Source: RGEC01 sp964626685 (GTDB taxonomy: Bacteria > Bacteroidota > Bacteroidia > NS11-12g > UBA955). Taken from it: DNA of 64,000 nucleotides. This document shows positions 52,861-61,771 of the stretch, piece after piece. The stretch spans positions 1 to 64,000 of the forward strand of contig CAZVJY010000010.1 in the NCBI GenBank assembly GCA_964626685.1, in the 5' to 3' direction. A program made the translations under genes and the position numbers. Positions within the stretch are counted from its first letter, which is position 1, and the number at the start of each line of letters is the position of its first letter. The notes under the pieces were generated by a model, which saw nothing but the letters and a program-made list of their open reading frames with translations, was not told the DNA's origin and ran no database searches.

Positions 52861-54483
52861 ATGTTAACGGTATCCAATATTTCACTCCGCTTTGGCAAGC
52901 GTGTATTGTTTGAAGATGTAAATCTCAAGTTCACGGCAGGTAATTGCTACGGCATTATCGGTGCCAACGGTGCGGGTAAGTCTACACTGGTGAAAATTAT
53001 AGCCGGTGAAATTGAGCCCAATACAGGTTCAGTGGATTTGGAGCCGGGCAAGCGCATGGCCGTATTGAAGCAAAATCACTTTGAGTTTGACGAGATTCCG
53101 GTTTTGCAGACCGTGCTTCGCGGACACCACCGCCTTTGGTCCATTATGGAGGAAAAAGACGCGCTGTACGCCAAAGCTGATTTTACCGATGAAGACGGTA
53201 TGCGTGCCAGCGAGCTGGAAGCCCAGTTTGCCGAAATGGACGGATGGAATGCCGAAAGCGATGCTGCCACCCTGCTCAGCAATTTGGGTATCGAGGAATC
53301 GATTCACGAAAAGCTGATGAAAGAACTCAGCGGTAACCAGAAAGTACGTGTGCTTCTGGCGCAGGCCCTTTTTGGTAACCCCGATGTGTTGCTGATGGAC
53401 GAACCCACCAACGACCTTGATGTGGAAACCATTCGCTGGCTGGAGGAGTTTCTCGCCGGATTTGAAAACACAGTGCTGGTGGTGAGTCACGACCGTCACT
53501 TTCTGGACAACGTTTGTACCCACGTGTGCGATATCGACTACAGTCGTATCAAGATATTTTCGGGCAACTACTCATTCTGGTACCAAAGTTCGCAGCTGGC
53601 TCTCAGGCAGCGCAGCGACCAGAATAAAAAAGCCGAGGAAAAGAAAAAGGAACTGCAGGAATTTATTGCACGCTTTAGCGCCAACGTGGCCAAGAGCAGA
53701 CAAGCAACTGCCCGAAAGAAGATGCTGGAAAAGCTGGATATCGAAGAGATTCAGCCCAGCACCCGTCGCTACCCCGGCATCATTTTTAAACAGGAAAGGG
53801 AAGTGGGCGATCAGATTCTTACCCTGGATAATGTTTCGTGCAGTATTGGTAGCAACAAACTTTTCGGCAATATCAACTTCACAGTAAACAAGGGTGATAA
53901 AATTGCCTTTTTAAGCAGAAATACCCTAGCGCTGAATACACTCTTCAAGGTTTTGTGGGGCGAGGTAAAGCCCGATTCCGGCGAGGTAAAGTGGGGCGTA
54001 ACCGTGAAGATGGGTTTTTTGCCCAACGACAACAGTGCATATTTTGAAAAACCCATCAATCTTGTTGACTGGCTCCGTCAATACAGCACAGAAAAAGACG
54101 AAACCTTTATTCGCGGGTTTTTGGGCCGAATGCTCTTCAGCGGTGAGGAAACCCAGAAGATGTGCAATGTATTGTCTGGCGGCGAGAAAGTGCGCTGTAT
54201 GCTTAGCAAGATGATGATTGAAAATCCAAACGTGGGTGTTTTCGATGAACCCACCAACCACCTTGATTTGGAAAGTATTCAGGCGCTGAACAATGGCCTT
54301 ATCGAATATGCCGGTATTGTGCTGATGCATTCCCATGACCAGGAAGTGATTAATACCGTGGCCAACCGCATCATCGAAATTACGCCGAATGGCATGATTG
54401 ACAAATACATGACCTATGAAGAATTTGCCGAAGATGCGTCTGTTCAGCAGCGCAGGGCAGAGTTGTACGGTTCAGTAAAATAA
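52861..54483 (+). CDS. ABC-F family ATPase (YbiT-like), second P-loop degenerate
   Basis: A 540-residue soluble protein with two ATP-binding cassettes and no membrane part; ABC-F proteins act on the ribosome. Cassette 1 has Walker A GANGAGKST (residues 34-42), signature LSGNQKVRVLLAQ and Walker B LLMDEPTNDLD. The interdomain linker is charged (QNKKAEEKKKELQEF). Cassette 2 keeps the signature LSGGEKVRCMLSK and Walker B VGVFDEPTNHLD, but where Walker A belongs it reads FLSRNTLALNTLFKVL, with no GKS/T lysine. The order and wording resemble YbiT. The FKBP-like lipoprotein gene follows 20 bases downstream. Confidence 0.9.
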   Translation: MLTVSNISLRFGKRVLFEDVNLKFTAGNCYGIIGANGAGKSTLVKIIAGEIEPNTGSVDLEPGKRMAVLKQNHFEFDEIPVLQTVLRGHHRLWSIMEEKDALYAKADFTDEDGMRASELEAQFAEMDGWNAESDAATLLSNLGIEESIHEKLMKELSGNQKVRVLLAQALFGNPDVLLMDEPTNDLDVETIRWLEEFLAGFENTVLVVSHDRHFLDNVCTHVCDIDYSRIKIFSGNYSFWYQSSQLALRQRSDQNKKAEEKKKELQEFIARFSANVAKSRQATARKKMLEKLDIEEIQPSTRRYPGIIFKQEREVGDQILTLDNVSCSIGSNKLFGNINFTVNKGDKIAFLSRNTLALNTLFKVLWGEVKPDSGEVKWGVTVKMGFLPNDNSAYFEKPINLVDWLRQYSTEKDETFIRGFLGRMLFSGEETQKMCNVLSGGEKVRCMLSKMMIENPNVGVFDEPTNHLDLESIQALNNGLIEYAGIVLMHSHDQEVINTVANRIIEITPNGMIDKYMTYEEFAEDASVQQRRAELYGSVK

Positions 54484-54503
54484 AATTTATTACACGTAAA
54501 AAC

Positions 54504-55226
54504 ATGACAAAAACACATAAAATCGCAGGAATCGCCGCCGTGTTGATGCTGGCAGCCTGTGGCGGAAAACAGGTAAATCCGGGTAAAGCGCTGAAAACGT
54601 CAGCCGATTCATTCAGCTACACTGTTGGTTACCAGGTGGGCAAATACATGAAAGGAAGTGGTGTGGACAAGATTGACTACAGTTCGCTCATCAAAGGTAT
54701 TGAAGAAGCGCTCAAAAAGGATAGCGGATACGCAGTGGCAGAGAAAGATCTGCAGCGCGTGCAAACAGCCTATATGACCCGTGAACGCGAGAATAAGTCG
54801 AAAACGCTGAAAGAGGCCGCGGACAAGTGGATGGCAGATAATGCCAAAAAGCCCGGTGTTGTAAAACTTGCTTCAAAAGGACAGTACAAACTGCTTGAAA
54901 AAGGTACGGGAGCCGTTGCCGGTAAAAACGATACCCTCACATTTCACCTAAGGGTAAAAACCGAGAAGGGAAGGTTGTTTTTCAATACACGGGACAGACA
55001 GCCGGCCGGTATCAGCAGCAGCCTTACAGACATGGCCATGACACCCGCTTTGATGGAAGCATTTGAGAAACTGCCCGCAGGTTCGAAGTTTGAGGTATAT
55101 ACCACCATGGATGCTTCATCGCCTGTAAGCCAGTATGTGAAGAGCTTTGAAGAGATGTACGGTATCGCTGTTTTTGAAATCGAGTATCTTGCGGTAAAAC
55201 CGGGTAAACAGGATTTAGGCAAATAA
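54504..55226 (+). CDS. FKBP-type peptidyl-prolyl isomerase-like lipoprotein
   Basis: A 240-residue lipoprotein: signal peptide and lipobox MLMLAAC-like stretch (VLMLAACGG) with the Cys near residue 19. Residues 35-110 match the FKBP N-terminal dimerisation domain (FSYTVGYQVGKYMKGSG, IKGIEEALKKDSG). The C-terminal FKBP domain is much changed. The core pattern is only partly visible (DTLTFHLRVKTEKGRLFFNT, LPAGSKFEVYTT), so isomerase activity is doubtful. It probably acts as a periplasmic or outer-membrane chaperone. A strong hairpin ends the operon. Confidence 0.75.
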   Translation: MTKTHKIAGIAAVLMLAACGGKQVNPGKALKTSADSFSYTVGYQVGKYMKGSGVDKIDYSSLIKGIEEALKKDSGYAVAEKDLQRVQTAYMTRERENKSKTLKEAADKWMADNAKKPGVVKLASKGQYKLLEKGTGAVAGKNDTLTFHLRVKTEKGRLFFNTRDRQPAGISSSLTDMAMTPALMEAFEKLPAGSKFEVYTTMDASSPVSQYVKSFEEMYGIAVFEIEYLAVKPGKQDLGK

Positions 55227-55252
55227 ACGCAAAAGAGTTATGACAAATAAGG

Positions 55253-55286
55253 CTGCCCGTCGTTAATCGGCGGGCAGTTGTTTTTT
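55253..55286 (+). terminator. Intrinsic terminator after the FKBP-like gene
   Basis: A 10-bp stem (CTGCCCGTCG / CGGCGGGCAG, one G-U) with loop TTAAT, then a T-rich run broken by one G. Confidence 0.8.
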
Positions 55287-55337
55287 GGGTGCATGCCCAT
55301 CTTAAAAACTGAAGGGCTTTTCCATTCAATATCACCT

Positions 55338-55345
55338 TATCTTTG
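55338..55345 (+). promoter_or_regulatory. -7 element TATCTTTG
   Basis: An exact TAnnTTTG match only 4 bases before the ATG at 55350, directly after a terminator. No -33 TTTG at the usual spacing. Confidence 0.4.
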
Positions 55346-55349
55346 TACC

Positions 55350-56234
55350 ATGACCTTTCGCCGCGTGGTGCCCGCTCTATTGCCCGATTATGAACTGCTG
55401 GACACCGGTGGTTTTGAAAAGCTGGAGCGGTTTGGGAAATATGTGCTGCGAAGGCCAGAACCACAGGCGGTTTGGGACAAGGCCATGCCAGAGAGTGAGT
55501 GGGAAAAACGAGCCCATGCCTCTTTTTTTCGCAAAGGCGAAAAAGATGCAGAAGCCGGCAACTGGCAGGTAAAGCCAGGCATGCCTGACAGGTGGATGGT
55601 TTCCTATAAAACAGATGGCTTGAACCTGCGCATGCGTCTGGCATTAACGGCATTCAAACATGTTGGTATATTCCCAGAACAGGCCGAAAACTGGGACTTT
55701 ATCGCGGGCAGTCTTGCAAAATGCAAAGTGAACCGCCCTCGTGTGATGAATTTGTTTGCTTACACCGGTGGGGCCTCTCTTGCGGCCTGCGCAGCAGGTG
55801 CAGATGTAACGCACGTAGACAGCGTGAAACAGGTGGTTAGCTGGAGCAAGGAAAATATGGAGGCTTCCGGATTGAAAGACATTCGCTGGGTGGTGGAAGA
55901 CGCATTTAAATTTGTGCAAAGAGAGGTAAAGCGTGGTAAAACCTATCATGGTATCATTCTGGATCCACCTGCCTATGGCCGCGGTCCCGATGGAGAAAAG
56001 TGGATACTGGAAAAGCAAATAAACGATTTAATTGAAATGTGTTCCCAGCTGCTGGAGTCAGAGCATGCATTTTTTCTTGTCAATTTGTACAGTATGGGTT
56101 TTTCCCCTGTGATTACTGAGAATATGGTGATTTCACACTTCCCTGCACAGCCCTTTGAAAGCGGAGAGCTTTTGCTGAAAGACAAGGCCGGAAGAAGTTT
56201 GCCAACAGGGACTTTTCTGCGGTTTTACCGTTAA
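55350..56234 (+). CDS. Class I SAM-dependent methyltransferase (RlmI-like fold)
   Basis: A 294-residue protein. I use ATG 55350 (MTFRRVVPALLPDYELLDTG), because the in-frame extension back to 55278 crosses a terminator and promoter. The SAM motif is VMNLFAYTGGASLAACAAG, then VTHVDSVKQVVSWSKENM, and the catalytic loop is ILDPPAYGRGPDGEKW. These match the C-terminal half of the RlmI/RlmL 5-methylcytosine or N-methyl rRNA methyltransferases, but the usual N-terminal PUA domain is absent. The substrate is unknown, probably rRNA. Confidence 0.85.
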   Translation: MTFRRVVPALLPDYELLDTGGFEKLERFGKYVLRRPEPQAVWDKAMPESEWEKRAHASFFRKGEKDAEAGNWQVKPGMPDRWMVSYKTDGLNLRMRLALTAFKHVGIFPEQAENWDFIAGSLAKCKVNRPRVMNLFAYTGGASLAACAAGADVTHVDSVKQVVSWSKENMEASGLKDIRWVVEDAFKFVQREVKRGKTYHGIILDPPAYGRGPDGEKWILEKQINDLIEMCSQLLESEHAFFLVNLYSMGFSPVITENMVISHFPAQPFESGELLLKDKAGRSLPTGTFLRFYR

Positions 56235-56246
56235 CAGACATCTGTA

Positions 56247-56268
56247 TAGCTTTGAATTCGTAAATTTG
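56247..56268 (+). promoter_or_regulatory. Two -7 elements, TAGCTTTG and TAAATTTG
   Basis: Two exact TAnnTTTG matches (56247-56254 and 56261-56268) lie 29 and 15 bases before the ATG at 56284. One may be the true element; neither has a -33 TTTG at the right distance. Confidence 0.4.
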
Positions 56269-56283
56269 TATTTTATACCAAAC

Positions 56284-59058
56284 ATGCGCAAACATTTTCT
56301 GCTTTTGGCTCTTACTTGCCTTGGATCAACTGTTTTTGCCCAAACCGATATTTTCCAGCTTATGGAAAGAAAAGACCTTACGCTCGATGAAATTGAGCGC
56401 AGGGCCGAGGTGTATTTTCGGGAACACGGTACCGGAAAGGGTAGTGGCCATTATCAATACCAGCGCTGGCTGTATGAGCGCCGTTTTCATACGGATGAAA
56501 AAGGTAATTTTATTGAGCCGGAAAATGAGGACAGAGCCTATCATCAGGCTGTGCGCAACATGGGTGTAAAAAGCCGTGGTGTGTTTACCTGGAAGGAAGT
56601 GGGTCCAAAGACATGGAACCACACCAGTAGCTGGAACCCGGGTGTGGGACGGCTTACCTCGGTTGCAGTAAATCCTGCAAATGAGAATATCATTTATGTG
56701 AGCAGTCCCGGTGGTGGTATATGGAAAACCACCGACGGCGGCCAAAATTGGGAACCCTTAATTGACTTTGTGAATTCAGGATGGATGAATGTTTTTCATT
56801 TGTGCCTTGATCCGAATAACGAAAATACACTGTATGCTTCACTTACATCAGGTGGTGTGTTGAAATCTACCAATGCAGGAGCCACATGGGTTACCACAGG
56901 TTCTGGTCCATCGAGCAGCCGACAGGTAAAGGTATTTCCAGGCAACGCAAATTTGGTTTTTTGTGCTGCCAATAATGGATTGTGGCGTTCTGTCAACGGC
57001 GGCGCTACCTGGAAAAGGGTGGAGACGAACACTTCTGAGGATGTAGAGTTTAATCCCGCCAATAAAGCCATAATGTATGCCTGCGGCAACGGTGGAACTA
57101 CTTACGTTCGCAGGTCTGCCGATACCGGCAAAACCTGGATTGGTATAGACACGACAAAGGGGATGTTGAAGTTGGGAAGAACTTTGATTGCGGTTACTCC
57201 CGCCAATCCTGCCAGGGTTTATGTGCTGCAGGCTTCAGGTAGTGTAATGGGTCGGTTTTATGTTTCCAATGACAGCGGAAAAACCTTTCAAACCACTGTC
57301 ATTGGCAAAGCTTCAGAGGGTACGAATTATTTGGGCTACTCGCCTGATGGAACTGACACCCGCGGACAAGCATCCTATGATCTTGCTATTTGTGCCAATC
57401 CTGTTAATCCCAATGAGGTTCATATTGGAGGTATAATATGTTTTAAATCAGTTGATGCAGGACAAACATTTACTGCAACCACTGTGTGGACCTATCCCAA
57501 TGGAATAGGCTACAATCATGCCGATGTGCATGCACTGGAATGGGTTAATACTACTATATATGCCGGTACCGATGGCGGTATATTCCGCAGCCCTAACAAT
57601 GGCGGCGATTGGGTGGATCTGACAACCGGTTTGGGTATACGGCAGTTTTACCGCATTGCTTGTTCGCCTATTGAGCCCAAAATAGTTATTGGCGGAGCCC
57701 AGGATAACGGAAGTACTTTTAGGCGTACGGACGGGGTTTGGTACGAGTGGCTCGGTGCAGATGGGATGGATTGTGTTACATCACCCAATGATCCTGAGGT
57801 TGCTGTAGGAACAAGCCAGTTCGGAAATTTATACAGGACTGAGAATTCCGGTCAAAGTTACAGAAACCTAACCAGGCCAGTTGCGGGTAACTGGGTTACC
57901 CCCCTTGTAATGCATCCAACCAATCACGACACACTTTGGGGCGGTTATAACGGGGTGTATCGCAGTGATGATGGCGGTTCCTCATGGGATAAACTTACCA
58001 CCGGTATTAACAATAATCTGGATGTACTGGCAGTTGCTCCTTCAAATACGAGATACATATATACATCAAGAGGAAATATTCTATACCGAAGCGCAAATGG
58101 GGGCGCAACATTAAAAACAATTACCGCACCCGCGACTATTACCTCCATTTTTGTGAGTAAGTATAATCCGCTCAGAATATGGATTTCCTGCAATAGCAGC
58201 ACCAACAGGGTTTACCGGTCCGATAATGGCGGAGATGACTTGGTTGATATAAGCGCCGGACTTCCCACAATGGCAGCCCGTTCTGTGGTGGTGGATGAGG
58301 ATGCCCATCAGACCATCTATGTAGGGATGAATATCGGCGTTTTTTACCGCGATACCATAACCAAATCCTGGGCAGAACATGCAGTTGGACTGCCTTTGGT
58401 GGCTGTAAACGAAGTGGAATTGCAAAAATCAGGAGCCAAACTGCGCGTGGCAACCTATGGACGTGGTGTGTGGGAAAGTGATTTGCGGAATGTGGTGTTG
58501 CCCTGTGCTCCGCCTGATAAGAATTTCATGATGGTTGATGGTGTAAACCACTTCAGTGCTCGCGTTAGCTGGAATCCTTCAGACGATGCTGTTACCTATA
58601 CCACGCAATATAAGCTTTCCACTGATACCGGTTGGATTACCAAATCTGCAGCAACCACCAATACACGAGATACGTTTACTGGTTTGAAGTCCAATGCGGC
58701 ATACAAATGGCGTGTAAGAAGCAATTGTAACATGAACAATGGTGTTTTTGCCGAAGGTAGCTTCAATACACTCGTGAATGGGTTAAACAAAATTGGTTCC
58801 GGTTACAGTGCCCTGCGCATTTATCCCCAGCCTGCAGGCAATCTGGTAAATATGGCCTTTTACACGACACAGGCGGGTGTTGCCGGAATAACCATGTATG
58901 ATATGGCCGGAAATGCTGTGCTGGGAACCAGATTGAACGCAGCCGCAGGTGAAAACAAACTTCCTCTGGACGTGGCTATTTTGCCCGCCGGTCGTTACCT
59001 GCTGAAAGTGCAGACTGAAAACAGATTGATTACCGGCACATGCGTGCTGGTTAAGTAA
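56284..59058 (+). CDS. T9SS-exported BNR/sortilin-like propeller protein with FN3 domain
   Basis: A 924-residue exported protein paralogous in layout to the one at 27597-30197. A signal peptide (MRKHFLLLALTCLGSTVFAQ) begins at ATG 56284. An N-terminal helical segment precedes propeller repeats with Asp-box turns (WKTTDGGQNWEP, WRSVNGGATWKR, YRSDDGGSSWDK) and the phrase GGAQDNGSTFRR. A fibronectin type III domain lies near 745-830 (FSARVSWNPSDDAVTYTTQY). The last 80 residues are a T9SS type A sorting domain (LRIYPQPAGNLVNMAF, LPAGRYLLKVQTENR). It is probably attached to or released from the cell surface. Its function is not known. Confidence 0.85.
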   Translation: MRKHFLLLALTCLGSTVFAQTDIFQLMERKDLTLDEIERRAEVYFREHGTGKGSGHYQYQRWLYERRFHTDEKGNFIEPENEDRAYHQAVRNMGVKSRGVFTWKEVGPKTWNHTSSWNPGVGRLTSVAVNPANENIIYVSSPGGGIWKTTDGGQNWEPLIDFVNSGWMNVFHLCLDPNNENTLYASLTSGGVLKSTNAGATWVTTGSGPSSSRQVKVFPGNANLVFCAANNGLWRSVNGGATWKRVETNTSEDVEFNPANKAIMYACGNGGTTYVRRSADTGKTWIGIDTTKGMLKLGRTLIAVTPANPARVYVLQASGSVMGRFYVSNDSGKTFQTTVIGKASEGTNYLGYSPDGTDTRGQASYDLAICANPVNPNEVHIGGIICFKSVDAGQTFTATTVWTYPNGIGYNHADVHALEWVNTTIYAGTDGGIFRSPNNGGDWVDLTTGLGIRQFYRIACSPIEPKIVIGGAQDNGSTFRRTDGVWYEWLGADGMDCVTSPNDPEVAVGTSQFGNLYRTENSGQSYRNLTRPVAGNWVTPLVMHPTNHDTLWGGYNGVYRSDDGGSSWDKLTTGINNNLDVLAVAPSNTRYIYTSRGNILYRSANGGATLKTITAPATITSIFVSKYNPLRIWISCNSSTNRVYRSDNGGDDLVDISAGLPTMAARSVVVDEDAHQTIYVGMNIGVFYRDTITKSWAEHAVGLPLVAVNEVELQKSGAKLRVATYGRGVWESDLRNVVLPCAPPDKNFMMVDGVNHFSARVSWNPSDDAVTYTTQYKLSTDTGWITKSAATTNTRDTFTGLKSNAAYKWRVRSNCNMNNGVFAEGSFNTLVNGLNKIGSGYSALRIYPQPAGNLVNMAFYTTQAGVAGITMYDMAGNAVLGTRLNAAAGENKLPLDVAILPAGRYLLKVQTENRLITGTCVLVK

Positions 59059-59064
59059 ACCTTC

Positions 59065-59418
59065 TTAGAGACTGCAGAAGCTTACATAAGCGCAAAGGGC
59101 GAGCAATACCGCGTTGATGGCGATGTTCTTAAACTCTTTGTGCTTGTAGTGGTGCAAGGCTGCAAAAATCATGGTCAGGCCCAGGCAGGTTGAGGACATC
59201 AGCGTAACAATCGGCAGAAATCCTGTTAATGAAGGGAGAATTACGCCCAATGCACCCAGCAATTCAAGAATACCTACCAGCCTTACGGATGTTTCGGGAT
59301 ATTCGTTAACCCAGGTCATACCGGCGCCGGACAGTTGTTCCATGCTGCGGGTTGCTTTCATGATGCCTGCCAGTCCGAAGAGGGCGGCCAGAATAATTTT
59401 TACAATTAGGAGTGTCAT
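59065..59418 (-). CDS. DoxX-family membrane protein
   Basis: A 117-residue protein with four hydrophobic segments, starting MTLLIVKIILAALFGLAGIM. The stretch VRLVGILELLGALGVILPSL is typical of the DoxX/DoxD-like family. Members are found with thiol or oxidative-stress systems in some bacteria, but the role is undefined. It converges with the T9SS gene with only six bases between the two stops, so no separate terminator fits. Confidence 0.8.
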   Translation of the reverse strand: MTLLIVKIILAALFGLAGIMKATRSMEQLSGAGMTWVNEYPETSVRLVGILELLGALGVILPSLTGFLPIVTLMSSTCLGLTMIFAALHHYKHKEFKNIAINAVLLALCAYVSFCSL

Positions 59419-59473
59419 TGTTGTTTAATTTGTTTGCAACAATAGAAAATGTGACTCAAAAATAAAAACTGGG

Positions 59474-59947
59474 TTATACCGCTTTTACCGGAATGTAGAT
59501 TTCTTCTTCGCTGTCGGGGTGTCCTTGAATATAGCCTGCAGGCAGTTTTTCAAAGTGGGGGCGGTTGTCCAGTTCATATCCTGATTGCGGCAGCCATTGG
59601 GTGTAGATGTAATTGAAAATAGATGTGTCAGGTCCTTTGTGGTTAAATACAGCATATAGACCTGCAGGCAAGGCAAATGTTTCCCATGGCGAATCCATGC
59701 TTTCGGCATACTGTGCTGAAATCAGGGCGTATTTTATGAACGCATTATCAGGATTGAAGCTTTCGAAATACTTTTCCGGGTACACATTTACCGAATAAAA
59801 AAAGTCCGGTTCTGCAGTGATAAGTTGTTTTTGCTGCTGCCGGAAGCTGCTCCACAGGATTTGAGTTTTGTTATTCGAAAGAGACATTTCTGTCGAAATG
59901 CCGCATAGCATTACTGCAGGGCTTTTAAAAAAACGGGGATATTGCAT
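59474..59947 (-). CDS. GyrI-like / AraC effector-binding domain protein
   Basis: A 157-residue soluble protein resembling the GyrI-like small-molecule-binding fold. I see YALISAQYAESMDSPWETFA, LPAGLYAVFNHKG, YIYTQWLPQSGYELDNRPHF and the acidic end EEEIYIPVKAV, which are the family pattern. There is no DNA-binding domain. Stand-alone members are thought to bind hydrophobic ligands or act in stress responses. ATG 59947 (MQYPRFF) is chosen over one six codons upstream. Confidence 0.75.
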   Translation of the reverse strand: MQYPRFFKSPAVMLCGISTEMSLSNNKTQILWSSFRQQQKQLITAEPDFFYSVNVYPEKYFESFNPDNAFIKYALISAQYAESMDSPWETFALPAGLYAVFNHKGPDTSIFNYIYTQWLPQSGYELDNRPHFEKLPAGYIQGHPDSEEEIYIPVKAV

Positions 59948-59980
59948 GTTGCAATTTCCCCGCAATCAAGATAACAACAA

Positions 59981-61552
59981 TTAGATTTTACTAACAATGG
60001 TGTTTTTGTATCCTTCAACTGACAGAAGATATTGACCCGAAGCCAAGTGGCTGATATCCAAACTTCCGCCGTCAATTCTTCCTTCAAGAAGTATTTTGCC
60101 TCCAATATTGTAGAGGGTGAATTTTGGGTTTGAACCTTTGAGATTTTGTATTTGTACCAATCCTAAGCTAGGGTTGGGAAAGAGAATAGGTTCTTCAGCT
60201 TTGTTGGTTGCAGTATTCAAAATTCCGAAACTAACCATGTTGGATATGCCAGGAGAAAATGAACCGGAACCGGAATGGCAAGCAACATCGGGTCTGAAAC
60301 CGATGGCATAGCGGTTGTTTCCTGAAGGAGGTGTTAAATCGCTGTAGGATCGGGTGGTAACAGCTACGCTGCCGATTTCGGTAAATGGACCGTTTTTGTT
60401 GCTTCGGTAAATTACATACGTACTTATGGGATAAATACCCATATAATCTGTCCAGTTTAGGTTATTCTCTCCATTTACCCCCAAACTTGCTGTCAGATGC
60501 ATTGTTGTATGGGTGTACCAACGGTTTTCTGCAGATTCATTTCCGCATGTGTCCAAAATAGAAACGTAATAGGTGTAGGGTCTTTGTTTAGGTATGGATG
60601 CTGAATCGATATACTCGCTTTGGAATGGGTTTGTTATGGTGGCAATTTTATTGAAGGTGCCAAATGTGGAGGTCTCGCGATACACATAATAGGCTGCGGT
60701 GGCCCCGGGGTTTGCCGGTGTCCATTTTATCTTGTTCTTTCCGGTTGCACTGTCTGCCACCACTATGCACAAAGTCTGTATCGTGGGTGTCGTGGTGTTG
60801 ATATAAATACTGTTTGAGCGGAAATAACATCCATAAAGGCTGTCATTAACCGTTACATAATACTCACCGCTGGTTTTGGCATAAATGGTGTTTTTGTTTC
60901 GGGTACCGGTGGTCCAGTTGTAATTGTAGCCGCCTGAAGCTTCCAGTTTAACACTGTCACCCAGACAAAAGGCCGTATCTCCCATTGCTTTGATTTTTAA
61001 ATTATCCAGCGAGATAATATTAAGGTATATTGTGTCACTGGTAATTCTGCATTTCCCGGAAGTGGTCTTGGCAAAGTACTTGCCTGATTTGTTTACACTG
61101 ATGCTTGTTGCAGTTTCACCGGTGTTCCACTGAAATGGCGCATTTGAAGTTGCGAACAGATTTAAAGACTGACCTTTACAAAGGGTGATGTTTCTTCCGG
61201 GATATGGAAAGGCGGAAACAGAAAGAAACTTGTCAGACAGCTGCACGTTCATTACCGGAGTGGTGTCTGCACATCCAAAAACACTGTCAACGGCAGCAAC
61301 CTGAAAATTGCCGGAGAAGTCAATTACTCTTGTTTTTCCAATGTAGCCGTCATTCCATATTATGTAACTTGGATTGCCTGTGTAGGAAACGGATACGGTA
61401 ATTTGGGTAGCACAGGTGTCAATGCTTAGTTTTGGGGTGGTAAACTGCAGATTGTAGTTGGTATAACAGCTGAAAGCACTTTGAGCATGCGCTGAAACGG
61501 TAGTTGCAAATGCCAGTAAAGTAAAAATGGACAATGTTTTTAAATTCCTCAT
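59981..61552 (-). CDS. T9SS-exported protein with Ig-like and FN3 domains
   Basis: A 523-residue secreted protein. A signal peptide (MRNLKTLSIFTLLAFATTVS) starts at ATG 61552; the upstream extension to 61660 adds nothing sensible. Repeated Ig-like strands with the pattern SGKYFAKTTSGKC and SGEYYVTVNDSLYGC suggest two or three domains that read as gliding-motility or CHU-type surface domains. Fibronectin type III-like segments follow (YYVYRETSTFGTFNKIATIT, TYVIYRSNKNGPFTEIGSVA). The last 75 residues are a T9SS type A domain (ILFPNPSLGLVQIQ, LASGQYLLSVEG). Function unknown; binding of cell-wall or surface glycans is a guess. Confidence 0.8.
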   Translation of the reverse strand: MRNLKTLSIFTLLAFATTVSAHAQSAFSCYTNYNLQFTTPKLSIDTCATQITVSVSYTGNPSYIIWNDGYIGKTRVIDFSGNFQVAAVDSVFGCADTTPVMNVQLSDKFLSVSAFPYPGRNITLCKGQSLNLFATSNAPFQWNTGETATSISVNKSGKYFAKTTSGKCRITSDTIYLNIISLDNLKIKAMGDTAFCLGDSVKLEASGGYNYNWTTGTRNKNTIYAKTSGEYYVTVNDSLYGCYFRSNSIYINTTTPTIQTLCIVVADSATGKNKIKWTPANPGATAAYYVYRETSTFGTFNKIATITNPFQSEYIDSASIPKQRPYTYYVSILDTCGNESAENRWYTHTTMHLTASLGVNGENNLNWTDYMGIYPISTYVIYRSNKNGPFTEIGSVAVTTRSYSDLTPPSGNNRYAIGFRPDVACHSGSGSFSPGISNMVSFGILNTATNKAEEPILFPNPSLGLVQIQNLKGSNPKFTLYNIGGKILLEGRIDGGSLDISHLASGQYLLSVEGYKNTIVSKI

Positions 61553-61771
61553 ATTAGGTAAAATGTTTAAATGCGATGTTGCAAAATTCTTTATCAGAGC
61601 TATTAGTGATATCATAGATGCGTCATCAATACTTCTGTTTAATGAATAAGCCAGACTCATTAAACAAAAAAATGGTGAATAGGTTTGGTTGGGTTTAAAA
61701 CAAGATTTACGAATTAGAACCGGAATGTGCCGATATCACTCCTAAGTACTTTGGGATAACACAAGTTAATT

